Shown: positions 54,487 to 64,000, numbered from the stretch's first letter. The stretch is 64,000 nucleotides of DNA from Levilactobacillus brevis ATCC 14869 = DSM 20054 (GCF_001433855.1 NZ_AZCP01000001.1:354347-418346), one strand, 5' to 3'. Made by a program: numbers and translations. The notes: generated by a model from the letters alone, not told the origin.

Positions 54487-55563
54487 TTATCCCTCCCGTG
54501 CCGTCATGGCTTCCATAAATTCATCAAACAAGTCGCGGCTTTCATGCGGACCGGGGGCCCCATCCGCAAAGAATTGCACGGAAAAAGCGGGGAAATCCCG
54601 GTGCCGCAATCCCTGCACGGTGCCATTAATCAAATCCACATAAGTGGTAATTAGCCGGTCACGATCAATCGACTTGGCCACTACCGCGTAGCCTTGCCCT
54701 TGCGTCGCATAAATAATATCGTTCGTCACAATCCGCCGAATGGGATGACCGCTGCCATGGTACTCAACTGGTAACATCTTCAACTCTGCGCCATTAGCTA
54801 GTGCAAACAATTCATGGCCTAATCCAATAGCGAACAGTGGAATTTCTGCTTGGACAGTTCGAATCATCTCTAGTACCGCATCGCCTAAATCTAGTGGTGA
54901 ACCCGGTCCAGTCGACAATAAGACCCCATCTGGGTCCAAATTCAAAACATCTTGAGCACTGGCTGTCCACGGTAAAACCGTCACATTACACCGGCGCTCA
55001 GACAACTGCCGTAAAATTCCATGTTTGAGGCCAAAATCAATCACCACGACGTTTTTCCCAGTATCCGGGTTCGGATAAGGCTTCGGCGTGGCAACTTGGT
55101 CGACTTGCCGGTTAGTCAGCACAGTCGCATTGAGTTGGTCAAAAGCGTGGGCATCGGCGACATCCACAATACTACCCTTCATCGGTCCATCCAATTGCCG
55201 CAATTTCCGAATTAAATGTCGCGTATCAATTCCGCTAATGCCAGGAATATTGTGTTGCTGTAAAAACTCATCGAGCGATAGACGTGATAACCGATTGGTC
55301 GAAATATTGGTCACATCGCGAACCACCATCCCCTTAGCCGTCGGTAAAATTGATTCATAGCTGTCATGGTTAATTCCCACATTACCAATCGCCGGCTGGG
55401 CAAAAACAATAATCTGATTATGGTAGATTTGGTCCGTAATGGTTTCTTGATAGCCTAATAAATTTAAATTGGAGATGACTTCTCCACTCGTTGTCGCGCC
55501 AGCGCCAAAACCTTCACCAGCGTAGGCCGAGCCGTCTTCTAAAATTAAATAACGTTTTGCCAT
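54487..55563 (-). CDS. Degenerate carbamoyl-phosphate synthase small-subunit-like protein
   Basis: CarA homologue of full length (358 aa): LILEDGSAYAGEGFGA, LGYQETITDQIYHNQIIVF, AIGNVGINHDSYESILPTA, GISGIDTRHLIRKLR and STGPGSPLDLGD. CarA is a glutaminase with a Cys-His-Glu triad. Here GICLGHQ reads AIGLGHE (Gly247 for Cys), and the VQYHPEAS segment reads VQFFADGA (Phe332 for His, Asp334 for Glu). All three catalytic residues are gone, so it cannot release ammonia from glutamine by the known mechanism. AAAGGGG precedes the ATG. It lies 24 bases behind pyrR. Confidence 0.88.
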   Translation of the reverse strand: MAKRYLILEDGSAYAGEGFGAGATTSGEVISNLNLLGYQETITDQIYHNQIIVFAQPAIGNVGINHDSYESILPTAKGMVVRDVTNISTNRLSRLSLDEFLQQHNIPGISGIDTRHLIRKLRQLDGPMKGSIVDVADAHAFDQLNATVLTNRQVDQVATPKPYPNPDTGKNVVVIDFGLKHGILRQLSERRCNVTVLPWTASAQDVLNLDPDGVLLSTGPGSPLDLGDAVLEMIRTVQAEIPLFAIGLGHELFALANGAELKMLPVEYHGSGHPIRRIVTNDIIYATQGQGYAVVAKSIDRDRLITTYVDLINGTVQGLRHRDFPAFSVQFFADGAPGPHESRDLFDEFMEAMTAREG

Positions 55564-55587
55564 GCAAAATCGGCCCCTTTACCAGTC

Positions 55588-56214
<627 letters not shown>

Positions 56215-56263
56215 TTACCCGGCAAACCCGTTGATCTATCTTAGTATGTTTAGCATAAAAAAC

Positions 56264-57190
56264 CTAGATTGCTTTGTCAACCGGTAATCCGGCTTGTTGC
56301 CGCAAGTGACGAACGGCTTTCGCAAAATTCTCGGGTACTGGTGCCGTGAAAACCAACTCTTCTCCAGTGGTTGGTTGCTTGAATCCTAGTTCACGGGCAT
56401 GTAGAAATTGACCCGCCCCCTTGAGGGTCTTTTTCGGTCCGTAAAGCGGGTCCCCAGCAACTGGGTGATTAATATACGCCATATGCACCCGAATCTGATG
56501 GGTTCGCCCAGTTTCCAACCGACACGCAATTAACGTGTACGTACCATAACGTTCTAGAACTCGGAAATGGGTCACAGCCGGTCGACCATCTGTCACAATT
56601 GCTTGTTTTTTACGGTCCTTGGGAGAGCGCCCAAGTGGTGCCCGAATCACGCCGTCTTCTTCCTTAATGTTACCGTGGACGATTGCCACATACTCACGCA
56701 GATTCGTTTTAGCCTGTAATTGCGCGGACAGGCTCTGATGCGCGTGATCGTTTTTGGCAACCATCAGTAGTCCCGAAGTATCCTTGTCGATGCGATGCAC
56801 AATCCCCGGCCGCAAGGTACCATTAATCTGTGATAAAGGACTGTGATACAGTAAGGCATTCACCAGCGTATGGTTTGGATGACCCGGTGCAGGATGTACC
56901 ACCATCCCCTGCGGCTTATTAACCACCAACACATCAGCATCCTCATAAACAATCTCTAATGGGATGTCTTCTGGTGTTAAGTCTAGCGGTTCAGGATCTG
57001 GTAGACTGACCCGAATCGTTGCCCCCACCTTGGGTTTGTCCTTTGGCTTGACCGTTGCACCATCGACCGTGATCTGACCGGCCTCAATAGCAAGCTTGGC
57101 CTGCGACCGCGATACCGTTGCGACCGCATCCGCCACTAACTTATCTAAACGTTCAGTCGTTGTCACTTGAAATTCCGTTGTTTCCATCAT
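56264..57190 (-). CDS. RluD-type 23S rRNA pseudouridine synthase
   Basis: S4 domain at residues about 10-75 (RLDKLVADAVATVSRSQAKL, IEAGQITVDG) and a pseudouridine synthase domain with catalytic Asp in RPGIVHRIDKDTSGLLMVAK and QIRVHMAYINHPVAGDPLYG. 308 aa. Its start overlaps the lspA stop (ATGATG), the conserved lspA-rluD coupling. In Bacillus subtilis this is ylyB, upstream of pyrR as here. Confidence 0.92.
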   Translation of the reverse strand: MMETTEFQVTTTERLDKLVADAVATVSRSQAKLAIEAGQITVDGATVKPKDKPKVGATIRVSLPDPEPLDLTPEDIPLEIVYEDADVLVVNKPQGMVVHPAPGHPNHTLVNALLYHSPLSQINGTLRPGIVHRIDKDTSGLLMVAKNDHAHQSLSAQLQAKTNLREYVAIVHGNIKEEDGVIRAPLGRSPKDRKKQAIVTDGRPAVTHFRVLERYGTYTLIACRLETGRTHQIRVHMAYINHPVAGDPLYGPKKTLKGAGQFLHARELGFKQPTTGEELVFTAPVPENFAKAVRHLRQQAGLPVDKAI

Positions 57191-57651
57191 TTAGCCTCCC
57201 GTCGATCAGCTAGATAAACGCCAATCGCAATTAAAATGACCCCGACTGTTAAACAACTGTCGGCAAAATTAAAGATAGGGAAATTGATAAAGTCCAGTTG
57301 GAACATATCAACGACGTATCCCTGCGTCAATCGGTCAATGAAGTTGCCAATAGTTCCGGCCATCATCAAAGCCAAACCGAGTTCTTCTAATCGGTGGTTT
57401 TGATCTCGCCGATACTGCCAAAAGAAGTAACCCATAATGCCCAAAGCCACCACGGCGATAACCGCAAAAAACCACATTTGTCCTTGTAAAATACTCCAAG
57501 CAGCACCGTTATTACGCAAATGCGTCAGTGATAGTACGCCCGGAATAAGTGGGTGTTCACCACCTAAAGCAATATTGGCCACCACAGCGTGTTTAATGAA
57601 CTGGTCCACGCCCACCAATAAAATAATTAAGATTGTATCCACAATCAGCAT
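57187..57651 (-). CDS. lspA: Lipoprotein signal peptidase (signal peptidase II)
   Basis: Removes signal peptides from prolipoproteins at the membrane. Four helices. The two catalytic Asp residues are in GNFIDRLTQGYVVDMF and FPIFNFADSCLTVG. 154 aa from the ATG at 57651, with AAAGGTG upstream; the longer frame to 57711 adds unconserved residues. First gene of the lspA-rluD-pyrR operon. Confidence 0.94.
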   Translation of the reverse strand: MLIVDTILIILLVGVDQFIKHAVVANIALGGEHPLIPGVLSLTHLRNNGAAWSILQGQMWFFAVIAVVALGIMGYFFWQYRRDQNHRLEELGLALMMAGTIGNFIDRLTQGYVVDMFQLDFINFPIFNFADSCLTVGVILIAIGVYLADRREAK

Positions 57652-57751
57652 AGAGTCCGGAGCACCTTTCCTATTAGTCGTTATCGAAAAGTATACCAGA
57701 AAAGTTGGCATTTAGGCACTTTAGCCCCCACAAATTCCAGAAAAGGCCAAA

Positions 57752-57794
57752 AAACAGTCATCGCTGTGAATTCGTCACACACGACAACTGTTTC
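57752..57794 (-). terminator. Terminator of fhs
   Basis: On the - strand AAACAGTTGTCG pairs imperfectly with CGATGACTGTTT around TGTGTGA/TCACA, followed by T-residues. Confidence 0.7.
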
Positions 57795-57810
57795 AATTTA
57801 ACTAATTGTT

Positions 57811-59466
57811 TTAAAACAATCCACTAATGGTCCCATCTGGGGCAATATCCATATCCAAAGCTGCTGGATGTTTGGGAAGCCCGGGCATAGTCAAAACATT
57901 TCCGGTCAGGGCGACCACAAACCCAGCACCTAGCCGCGGTGCAAATTCACGCACATGGATAGTAAAGTCCTGTGGGGCCCCCAACTGATGCGCGTCATCA
58001 GTCAAAGAATACTGAGTTTTGGCCATGCAGACGGGTAAATGATCCCAGCCATATTGGGCAAACGTCTTAAGTTGTCGTTTGGCTTTAGCTGATAGTTCAA
58101 CCTGCGCACCACCATAGATTTTTTGCGTAATGGCCGTCATCTGCGTCATGAGATCGGCATGCTCTGGTGTCAACCGCGTAAAATGGCTTGGTTGTTGGGT
58201 CGCTGTGACCACCTTATCAGCTAGGTCCATCGCTCCGGCACCCCCATCGGCCCACACCGTCGTTGTCGCTACGGGAACGTCAATGGCTGCCACTTCAGCT
58301 TCTAAGGCTGCCACTTCAGCGTCCGTATCACTCGTGAAACGATTAATTGCCACCACCACGGGAACACCATACTGCTGCATACTGTGGATGTGCCGCTTTA
58401 AGTTGGCACTGCCTTGTTGTAAAGCCGCCACATTCTCAGTTTCTAGATCGGCCCGCTTGACACCACCGTTATACTTAAGCGCCCGAATTGTCGCCACAAT
58501 GACGACAGCGTCAGGTGTCTTCCCTAAGACTGGTGTCTTGATGTCCATAAACTTTTCACCGCCCAAATCGGCCCCAAATCCGGCCTCCGTCACCGTATAA
58601 TCACCTAGTTGCAGCGCTGTTTGCGTGGCAAGCACTGAGTTACACCCGTGCGCGATATTGGCAAAGGGGCCACCGTGAATGATCGCCGGATTATGTTCCA
58701 ACGTCTGAACCAAATTAGGCTTAATGGCATCCTTTAATAACAGGGTAATGGCACCGCCAACTTGTAAATCACCGACAGTGACGGGTTCCTTATCCATATT
58801 GTAACCAATCAAGATGCGATTAACGCGGCGTTTCAAATCACTTAGGTCCTCACTCAAACATAAAACGGCCATTAATTCACTGGCAACTGTAATGTCGAAC
58901 CCATCTTGCCGGGGAACCCCCGATGTCCGACCACCCAACCCAATCACCGTTTGCCGTAACGCCCGATCATTGATATCTAAGACCCGTTTCCAAACAATTT
59001 GGCGTGGATCTAGGCGTAAGGCATTGCCCTGCTGAATGTGATTATCAATTAATGCCGCCAAAGTATCGTGGGCTTCCGTCAAAGCATGCATGTCCCCAGT
59101 AAAATGGAGGTTAATGTCTTCCATAGGCACCACTTGAGCGTACCCGCCACCAGTCGCACCACCCTTAAGTCCCATTACCGGGCCTAAAGAGGGTTCTCTT
59201 AACGCCAAGACTGTTTGATGACCTGCCCGGTTCAGTGCATCCCCTAAGCCGACCACAACAGTGGACTTGCCTTCACCAGCTGGGGTCGGATTGATAGAGG
59301 TCACGAGTACCAATTTGCCTTGCGGTCGCGGACTAGCCAATGGCAGATTAATCTTCGCCTTGGTGTGCCCATAAGGTTCAATCTGATCGGCGGTCAATCC
59401 AACCTTAGCCGCAATCTTTTCGATGGGCTCTAGGGCTGTTGCTTGCGAAATTTCAATATCTTTCAA
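57811..59466 (-). CDS. fhs: Formate-tetrahydrofolate ligase
   Basis: Joins formate to tetrahydrofolate with ATP, giving 10-formyl-THF for purine synthesis and initiator tRNA. The P-loop is [20 protein letters not shown]. Further signatures are [20 protein letters not shown] and [16 protein letters not shown]. 551 aa. TTG start at 59466, eight bases after GGAGG, overlapping the end of the EbsA gene. With FolT it points to active C1-folate metabolism. Confidence 0.95.
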   Translation of the reverse strand: MKDIEISQATALEPIEKIAAKVGLTADQIEPYGHTKAKINLPLASPRPQGKLVLVTSINPTPAGEGKSTVVVGLGDALNRAGHQTVLALREPSLGPVMGLKGGATGGGYAQVVPMEDINLHFTGDMHALTEAHDTLAALIDNHIQQGNALRLDPRQIVWKRVLDINDRALRQTVIGLGGRTSGVPRQDGFDITVASELMAVLCLSEDLSDLKRRVNRILIGYNMDKEPVTVGDLQVGGAITLLLKDAIKPNLVQTLEHNPAIIHGGPFANIAHGCNSVLATQTALQLGDYTVTEAGFGADLGGEKFMDIKTPVLGKTPDAVVIVATIRALKYNGGVKRADLETENVAALQQGSANLKRHIHSMQQYGVPVVVAINRFTSDTDAEVAALEAEVAAIDVPVATTTVWADGGAGAMDLADKVVTATQQPSHFTRLTPEHADLMTQMTAITQKIYGGAQVELSAKAKRQLKTFAQYGWDHLPVCMAKTQYSLTDDAHQLGAPQDFTIHVREFAPRLGAGFVVALTGNVLTMPGLPKHPAALDMDIAPDGTISGLF

Positions 59467-59882
59467 ACTGTTTCCTCCTGACGTTCATTCGCTGCCATGG
59501 CTGTTTGAATTAATCCAGCCAATTCAATAACGGAATTTCGTGGCAGTAAAAACTGATAAATCTTTCCTTGCGCCACAATCCCCAATCGATACCGGGACAC
59601 CTGAACGCTGCTAACTTGGTGTAACGGAATGACCAAGTGACGGTGGTTCAACACGGTACTAACCATCAAGACACCGTTTGCCATGGTAATATTTCTAAAG
59701 TGAATCTCGGCCCAACACAGGACCGCAAAAGCAATAAAGAATCCTAGGGTATACCAATTAAAATGGGTCACCTCTAGCCAGAAAATAGCGCCCATGAGGA
59801 GCACCATGAAGGTCCAGCTCCAATTAATGACACTGCTGATCGGATTCGGTTGATATAAAAAACGTCGTTCTTGGGTTATCAT
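59463..59882 (-). CDS. EbsA-family membrane protein
   Basis: Two membrane helices (about residues 20-40 and 44-64) and a small C-terminal PH-like domain ([20 protein letters not shown]). The beginning [20 protein letters not shown] and [10 protein letters not shown] match EbsA-type proteins of enterococci and lactobacilli. Function not settled. 139 aa from the ATG at 59882, nine bases after GAGGTG. Divergent from an RNase HI-like gene, as is common in this family; overlaps fhs by four bases. Confidence 0.82.
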   Translation of the reverse strand: MITQERRFLYQPNPISSVINWSWTFMVLLMGAIFWLEVTHFNWYTLGFFIAFAVLCWAEIHFRNITMANGVLMVSTVLNHRHLVIPLHQVSSVQVSRYRLGIVAQGKIYQFLLPRNSVIELAGLIQTAMAANERQEETV

Positions 59883-59921
59883 TGGGTTATACACCTCGTT
59901 CAATTATAGGAGTGATTTTTC

Positions 59922-60326
59922 TTGTATACCTTATATACAGACGCCGCCACCCAACCCCAAACGGGACTGAGTGCTGGTGGCATTCTCATTATCCATGATC
60001 ATCAGCAAACGCAGGTCAAAACGACCTTGCAAGCCACCACTAATCACCAAGCGGAATTTGAAACCGCTCGTATCGGCTTCGAACGCCTATTAGCCGTAGT
60101 TACTGATCCAGCGCAAGCCACCGTCTTATTCTACACAGACAGCCAACTGGTCAGTGACAGTCTGGCAAAACACTATGCCAAACACTACCAATCCCTAGTT
60201 GATGCCTTATTACAAGCCCAAGCACCCTTTCAGTTGGTGCTGACCCAATGGGTGCCTGAAAAACAAAATCAAGGTGCCCATACACTGGCTAATCAGGCGC
60301 TTCATTCTGCGGAGGGCTTCAAATAA
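59922..60326 (+). CDS. RNase HI family protein
   Basis: RNase H fold: YTLYTDAATQPQTGLSAGGI (Asp7), TNHQAEFETARIGFERLL (Glu), LFYTDSQLVSDSLAK (Asp). The fourth site reads GAHTLANQA, with His where RNase HI usually has Asp, as in YpdQ-like relatives. 134 aa. TTG start behind AGGAGTG. Whether it cuts RNA-DNA hybrids is unproven. Its last 25 bases overlap the convergent oxidase gene. Confidence 0.87.
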   Translation: MYTLYTDAATQPQTGLSAGGILIIHDHQQTQVKTTLQATTNHQAEFETARIGFERLLAVVTDPAQATVLFYTDSQLVSDSLAKHYAKHYQSLVDALLQAQAPFQLVLTQWVPEKQNQGAHTLANQALHSAEGFK

Positions 60327-61426
60327 GTGGCTAACGGCTTCTCGTATTCGCTCCAATCCGGAGTTCCACCATATAACGCCGATCCTGCCAACAACCGCCC
60401 CACTTGTGGTCCGGTCGTCAAGCCAGATGAGCCGAGGCCTGAAGCCACCAAAATAGCTTCATGATCGGGGACTGGTCCGAAGAAGGGGGCAAAATCACTG
60501 GTGTAAGCCCGTGTACCAACCCGGGTCCCCGTGATATTAGCCGTCGTCAATGACGGCATTAGTCGTTGGGCACTCGCAAATAGATCCGCGGTGACCATTG
60601 GGTCCACTTGTAAATTAAACTTGCCGTCATCTTCATGCGTCGCGCCAACAATTAATTTACCATGACCAAACGGAACAAAATCCCGTTCACCTTCCGGCAT
60701 CAATACTGGCATGTTTTCTTGGATAGGATAATCCTTAACGGCCAATTCAATTAACTGGCCTTTTTGTGGTCGCACATCAGCCGTAATACCTAACGGCGCC
60801 AACAGTTCCTTGGCCCAAGCGCCTGCCGCAACGATTACCCGATCAAATTGCCGAGCACCCAATGATGTGACCACTTGGCCCTGGGCCGTTAGGTGAACCC
60901 GTTCTCGCCGAATAGTCAAATTCTTAGCGGTTGCCTGTGCCAATAGACCGGCAACTAAGGCCGCACCATCTACCCGGGCACCACCACTAATAAAGACTCC
61001 CGGTTGGGCATTGGCCAGCAAGGGAATCTTGGTCTGGACTTCAGCAGCCGTCAACGTTGTGACTGACCCCATCGTGACCGCCGTTTGCCGTCGCTCTTGG
61101 GCCAAGTCAAATAGCAGCTCTAAATCCGTGGGAATTTCTCTCGTAACAATGGTCCCAGTTTGTTGATAAACATCCGTCCCTAATTGGGCATCATGGATCA
61201 GTTGGGGATATAAATCTGCCCCCGCCTTTGCTAGCTGATACCACTGTTGATTACGCCTTTTAGATAGCCAAGGTGAAATAATACCGGCCGCAGCCGTCGT
61301 GGCCTGTCCTAGACCATCATCAAACAAGGTCACTTTAACCTGTTGACCACCCGGTAAGGTGCTTAAATAATAAGCAGCGGTCGCACCGACGATCCCGCCA
61401 CCAATAATAGCAATTTGTTTTTCCAT
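60302..61426 (-). CDS. FAD-dependent oxidoreductase (DAO/glycine oxidase-like)
   Basis: FAD-binding Rossmann motif at the N-terminus: IAIIGGGIVGATAAYYLS. DAO signatures: TTAAAGIISPWLSKRRNQQW, RVIVAAGAWAKELL, VRPQKGQLIEL and VASGLGSSGLTTGPQVG. 374 aa. GGAGG precedes the ATG. Oxidises an amine or amino acid with FAD; substrate unknown. Its 3' end runs into the opposing RNase HI-like gene. Confidence 0.9.
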   Translation of the reverse strand: MEKQIAIIGGGIVGATAAYYLSTLPGGQQVKVTLFDDGLGQATTAAAGIISPWLSKRRNQQWYQLAKAGADLYPQLIHDAQLGTDVYQQTGTIVTREIPTDLELLFDLAQERRQTAVTMGSVTTLTAAEVQTKIPLLANAQPGVFISGGARVDGAALVAGLLAQATAKNLTIRRERVHLTAQGQVVTSLGARQFDRVIVAAGAWAKELLAPLGITADVRPQKGQLIELAVKDYPIQENMPVLMPEGERDFVPFGHGKLIVGATHEDDGKFNLQVDPMVTADLFASAQRLMPSLTTANITGTRVGTRAYTSDFAPFFGPVPDHEAILVASGLGSSGLTTGPQVGRLLAGSALYGGTPDWSEYEKPLATYLKPSAE

Positions 61427-61521
61427 GTTCGCATGAACCTCCTCATTTAAGAAAGAGCTTTACCGTTTTCATTTTAGCATAACTTACCTGGTAAAGTTGC
61501 TTACTGGACATTGTCCCAAAC

Positions 61522-61569
61522 AAAAAGGACCCCGCACCCGCCAATCGGCGTGATTCGGAGTCCTTTTGC
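61522..61569 (-). terminator. Terminator of the nitroreductase gene
   Basis: AAAAGGACTCCGAATCACGCC pairs imperfectly with GGCGGGTGCGGGGTCCTTTTT on the - strand, with T-run. Confidence 0.85.
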
Positions 61570-61582
61570 TTTTTGCTTAAAG

Positions 61583-62185
61583 TTATTTGAAAACTAAGAA
61601 ACGATCATCGTCAGCCATGTATTCCTTATCACCGGCTGGTGCTTCAATCGAACCAAAGTCCATTTCAGCCCGTAACCGCCAGCTAGCAGGAATGTTAAAG
61701 GCAGCCCGAACTTCATCATCAATTAGCGGATTGTAATGTTGAAGGTTAGCCCCTAAGCCATTTTCGGCTAAAGAAGTCCAAACAGAGTACTGGGCGTTGC
61801 CTTGAGCTTGTTCAGACCAATCTTGGAAGTTATCCGCATATAGTGGGAAGTTATCCTCGAATTCTTTAACCGTCTTCGTCTCCGTGTAAAACAGGATTGT
61901 CCCAAAGGCTGCCTTGAAGTTATTAATCTTCGCTGCTGTTCTCGCAAAAGCTGCTTCATCGGGAACTTCTTGTTTCAAACGATTAATCACGATGTCCCAC
62001 AACTTTTCGTGTGAGTCGCCGAATAAAATTACCGCCCGTGTCGTTTGATTATTAAACGGCGTTGGTGCTTGCTTCATATTGGTTTTGATTAAATCCGTCA
62101 ATTCATCAGTTGATAGCTTCACATTGCGACCCAGTGCGTAAATGCTCCGCCGTTTCTTGGCTAAATCGATAAAGTTTGTTTCCAT
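61583..62185 (-). CDS. Nitroreductase family protein (Hbn1/Frm2-like)
   Basis: FMN-dependent oxidoreductase. The beginning FIDLAKKRRSIYALG holds the conserved RRS(I) FMN contact. APTPFNNQTTRAVILFGDSH and SLAENGLGANLQHYNPLIDD are typical of the Frm2/Hbn1/YdgI branch. 200 aa. AGCGAGG lies before the ATG. A TetR gene lies upstream on the same strand and an inverted repeat lies in this gene's promoter region. Confidence 0.9.
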   Translation of the reverse strand: METNFIDLAKKRRSIYALGRNVKLSTDELTDLIKTNMKQAPTPFNNQTTRAVILFGDSHEKLWDIVINRLKQEVPDEAAFARTAAKINNFKAAFGTILFYTETKTVKEFEDNFPLYADNFQDWSEQAQGNAQYSVWTSLAENGLGANLQHYNPLIDDEVRAAFNIPASWRLRAEMDFGSIEAPAGDKEYMADDDRFLVFK

Positions 62186-62262
62186 GGTAAAAAACCTCGC
62201 TTTTTAGGATACCCGGTAATGGGCAAATTATGTTTAAGTTTAATGCACTATTTCAGTTTATC

Positions 62263-62284
62263 ACTTACTTTTTGAAAGTAAAGT
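62263..62284. promoter_or_regulatory. Inverted repeat upstream of the nitroreductase gene
   Basis: ACTTACTTT and AAAGTAAAGT face each other around TTG. A candidate operator for the neighbouring TetR regulator. Imperfect, so only suggestive. Confidence 0.45.
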
Positions 62285-62317
62285 ATTTCATCTGCCCTCC
62301 GTCAATCTTTCAACCGC

Positions 62318-62842
62318 CTACCCACCCAATAGGCTGATTAATTGGCTAGTTACCTGTTTTTCATCAACGGGGATGGTTGGTAATAGGACCAAAACACCCA
62401 CGAGATAGGTCCACACGGCTAATGAAGCCGACTGTGGCTCAAGCGTTAGTTGTTGCTGCGCCGCATACAAAGTCACAACGGTGGTTAAACTCTGCGGTAC
62501 CGATAAATCTCCGGTCAAAACAAATTGGATTCCATATGGATGATCGTGTTGATAGGTTAATAAGTTCGTCACCATTTGCCGAAGCATCGTTGGTGCATCG
62601 GCCGAGTCCAAGACCCCCATCCGCAGAGTCGCAGTGACTTCTGCTTGAATAGTCGTTTTCAAGTTAGCTAATAGACTGGCTTTATCTGGAAAATGCCGAT
62701 AAACAGCCGCTGGGGTAACCGCTAAAACTCGAGCAATTTGGCGCAATGAGAGTTGATTGGCCCCAGCTTCCTCTAGTTGTTGACGAGCAACCTGCTGGAT
62801 AGCGGCTGCTAAATTTTGCCGATGATAAGGCTGTGTAACCAT
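62318..62842 (-). CDS. TetR/AcrR-family transcriptional regulator with WHG-type C-terminus
   Basis: Helix-turn-helix LSLRQIARVLAVTPAAVYRH and FPDKASLLANLKTTI. The C-terminal half (TYQHDHPYGIQFVLTG) resembles the WHG domain. 174 aa. GGGGGG precedes the ATG. The nitroreductase gene follows after 132 bases on the same strand and is a likely target. Confidence 0.9.
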   Translation of the reverse strand: MVTQPYHRQNLAAAIQQVARQQLEEAGANQLSLRQIARVLAVTPAAVYRHFPDKASLLANLKTTIQAEVTATLRMGVLDSADAPTMLRQMVTNLLTYQHDHPYGIQFVLTGDLSVPQSLTTVVTLYAAQQQLTLEPQSASLAVWTYLVGVLVLLPTIPVDEKQVTSQLISLLGG

Positions 62843-63027
62843 CTTGATCCCCCCTCAAACGTGTCCGTACCGCGGATTATATCTCAATGTTAACACTGAT
62901 TACGTCGAATGTAAACACCAGTAACATTGATTTAAAAATAGCAATCCTTACGGAAACTTTACAGTCATAACCGTTGCTTTGTTTTACAATATGTTTAAAG
63001 ATCTTTTTAGAAAAGAGTGGCTTATTT

Positions 63028-63699
63028 ATGACCGCAACGCACACCGTTTCCTCAAGACGCTTAGTCGCGCAGTTCATTAGTTTTTGGTTATTATGGTTTA
63101 TTGTTCAGATTGGTCTCAACCAGCCTATCCAACGGCATTTTACTGGCTGGTCCCAAGAGATCCTGCTAGACCTCATCAAACTCACCGTTTGGCTGGGGGC
63201 CGCTTGGTGGTTCTTACATCAAACGTCCGCTCAGCAATTGACCGTCCCTAATTCCCAGCAGTGGCGAGTGGCTTGGCGCTTCACCGCTGGCTACCTGGTC
63301 TTTGGCGCAGTCGTAGTCTACTTATTATTCCAGTTTTGGCTAGCACATCACGGCTTGCGGATTGCTCACGGTTTTATCCCTGAATACTGGGGACGCTATT
63401 TCCTCGTGGTTGGGATCACTGAGGAATTTGTTTTCCGTGGTTACTTTTTAAACGTCCTACTAAAGAAAACCAGTTTGACGACAGCCAACATTTTGCAGGC
63501 TATTGCATTCGCCAGCCTACACATCCCCCGTTATCTGACAACTGTACCGGCAATGAGCCTGACGAGTTGGATAGGCAACCTGATCTCTGTTTTTGCGCTG
63601 GGTCTCCTGTTCGGCTGGTTATACGCTCGCAGTCACTCACTGTGGCCAGGTATCGTTACCCATATGACTTGGGACATTTTAGTTACCCTCTTTGCTTAA
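63028..63699 (+). CDS. CPBP-family intramembrane metalloprotease
   Basis: Abi/CaaX-like membrane protease with six or more helices. Active-site motifs: TEEFVFRGYFL (EExxxR), AFASLHIP (His) and GIVTHMTWD (His). In lactobacilli such proteins are linked to bacteriocin self-immunity, but no bacteriocin gene is near. 223 aa from the ATG at 63028; an upstream in-frame ATG at 62974 would add a non-conserved stretch. Weak ribosome site. Confidence 0.9.
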   Translation: MTATHTVSSRRLVAQFISFWLLWFIVQIGLNQPIQRHFTGWSQEILLDLIKLTVWLGAAWWFLHQTSAQQLTVPNSQQWRVAWRFTAGYLVFGAVVVYLLFQFWLAHHGLRIAHGFIPEYWGRYFLVVGITEEFVFRGYFLNVLLKKTSLTTANILQAIAFASLHIPRYLTTVPAMSLTSWIGNLISVFALGLLFGWLYARSHSLWPGIVTHMTWDILVTLFA

Positions 63700-63704
63700 G
63701 CTCT

Positions 63705-63746
63705 AAAAAATGCGTTCAGGACTGTTAAGTCCCAAACGCATTTTTT
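63705..63746. terminator. Bidirectional terminator
   Basis: AAAAAATGCGTT pairs with AACGCATTTTTT, with inner GGACT/AGTCC. Between convergent genes. Confidence 0.9.
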
Positions 63747-63756
63747 AATATCGCTT

Positions 63757-64000
63757 TTACGTCGTCTGAATCCGTCGTTTCAAGAATCCTAGCAGGACGC
63801 TTAAAAACGCAAATGGTAAGCAGAAACTCAGAAACGCTGTCAGTAAGACTGGTGCTACCGTAATGGTTAATCCCAGATCAATCACACCTACACCCACGCT
63901 TACCCACAGCAAGAGTCGCCACCAACCACGCCGTATCCGCGGTTGATAAGTCAAACCATAGACCAGAAGTGTTAAGGCTGTCGTCAGCAACAGTGCCCGA
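63757..64000 (-). CDS. Small membrane protein, cut by window edge
   Basis: The frame is open to the last base, so the N-terminus may lie outside; an internal TTG (63990) is a possible start. The visible 81 residues hold at least two hydrophobic helices (LLLWVSVGVGVIDLGLTITV and VLLTAFLSFCLPFAFLSVLL) and a basic tail LKRRIQTT. Family not recognised. Confidence 0.6.
   Translation of the reverse strand, partial: RALLLTTALTLLVYGLTYQPRIRRGWWRLLLWVSVGVGVIDLGLTITVAPVLLTAFLSFCLPFAFLSVLLGFLKRRIQTT

Noticed and set aside
51908-55563. Calling the carA/carB-like pair simply carbamoyl-phosphate synthase
   Set aside because: Catalytic Cys, His and Glu of the small subunit and the ATP loop and metal ligands of the large subunit are absent, so the enzymatic label is not supported.
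58130-58600. 156-codon + frame
   Set aside because: Lies wholly antisense within fhs, whose - strand protein is strongly conserved; low-complexity Ser/Thr/Ala-rich shadow.

Overview
The window looks like the chromosome of a lactic acid bacterium of the family Lactobacillaceae. My best guess is a heterofermentative genus close to Levilactobacillus (L. brevis group), but the genus is inference. The grounds are: strong Gram-positive ribosome binding sites with many TTG and GTG starts; the blocks ylqF-rnhB-dprA-topA and xerC-hslV-hslU; parE-parC; a manganese-dependent pyrophosphatase; an EbsA-family protein facing an RNase HI-like gene; an ECF folate transporter subunit under a tetrahydrofolate riboswitch; and many terminator hairpins. 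No rRNA, tRNA, CRISPR array, intact insertion sequence or prophage was seen.

The window most likely spans the replication terminus. Genes from 1 to about 24.9 kb are almost all on the + strand. From about 42 to 63 kb they are almost all on the - strand. Near the switch, at 23067-23094, lies a 28-bp site that matches my recollection of the Bacillus subtilis dif site at 24 of 28 positions. A XerS-type tyrosine recombinase follows about 0.7 kb later, and a XerC gene lies at 9.3 kb.

Layout. 1-2.6 kb: end of a sugar kinase, a SorC-type regulator and an unknown gene. 2.66-3.5 kb: a scrap yard with an LPXTG-anchor remnant, a truncated NudC-like NUDIX gene and a regulator tail. 3.7-13 kb: GTPase, RNase HII, DprA, topoisomerase I, XerC, the HslUV protease and a mutarotase. 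13.2-18.6 kb: plsY facing away from parE-parC. 18.7-23 kb: LysR regulator, pyrophosphatase, secreted matrixin-like protease, methionine sulfoxide reductases and a NUDIX hydrolase. 23-24.9 kb: dif and xerS.

24.9-42 kb is an accessory redox and regulator island. It holds four short-chain dehydrogenases plus one atypical SDR, two zinc-less quinone-oxidoreductase-like enzymes, two PEBP (YbhB/YbcL) proteins, a cyclophilin-like protein, a TauE exporter, and regulators of the TetR (three), LysR (two), AraC and MerR families. Several regulators sit next to visible palindromic operators.

42-64 kb returns to housekeeping: endonuclease III with a half-lost iron-sulfur site, tandem VanZ proteins, GtrA, FolT, DegV, an MFS transporter, a phosphodiesterase that appears to use an ATT start, RqcH, Fhs, EbsA, RNase HI-like, a DAO-family oxidase, a nitroreductase and a CPBP protease. 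The operon lspA-rluD-pyrR-carA-like-carB-like (57.6-51.9 kb) stands out. Both carbamoyl-phosphate-synthase-like subunits are long, intact reading frames, yet they lack the glutaminase triad and the ATP-site residues. They look like a conserved pseudo-enzyme pair tied to the pyrimidine regulator PyrR.
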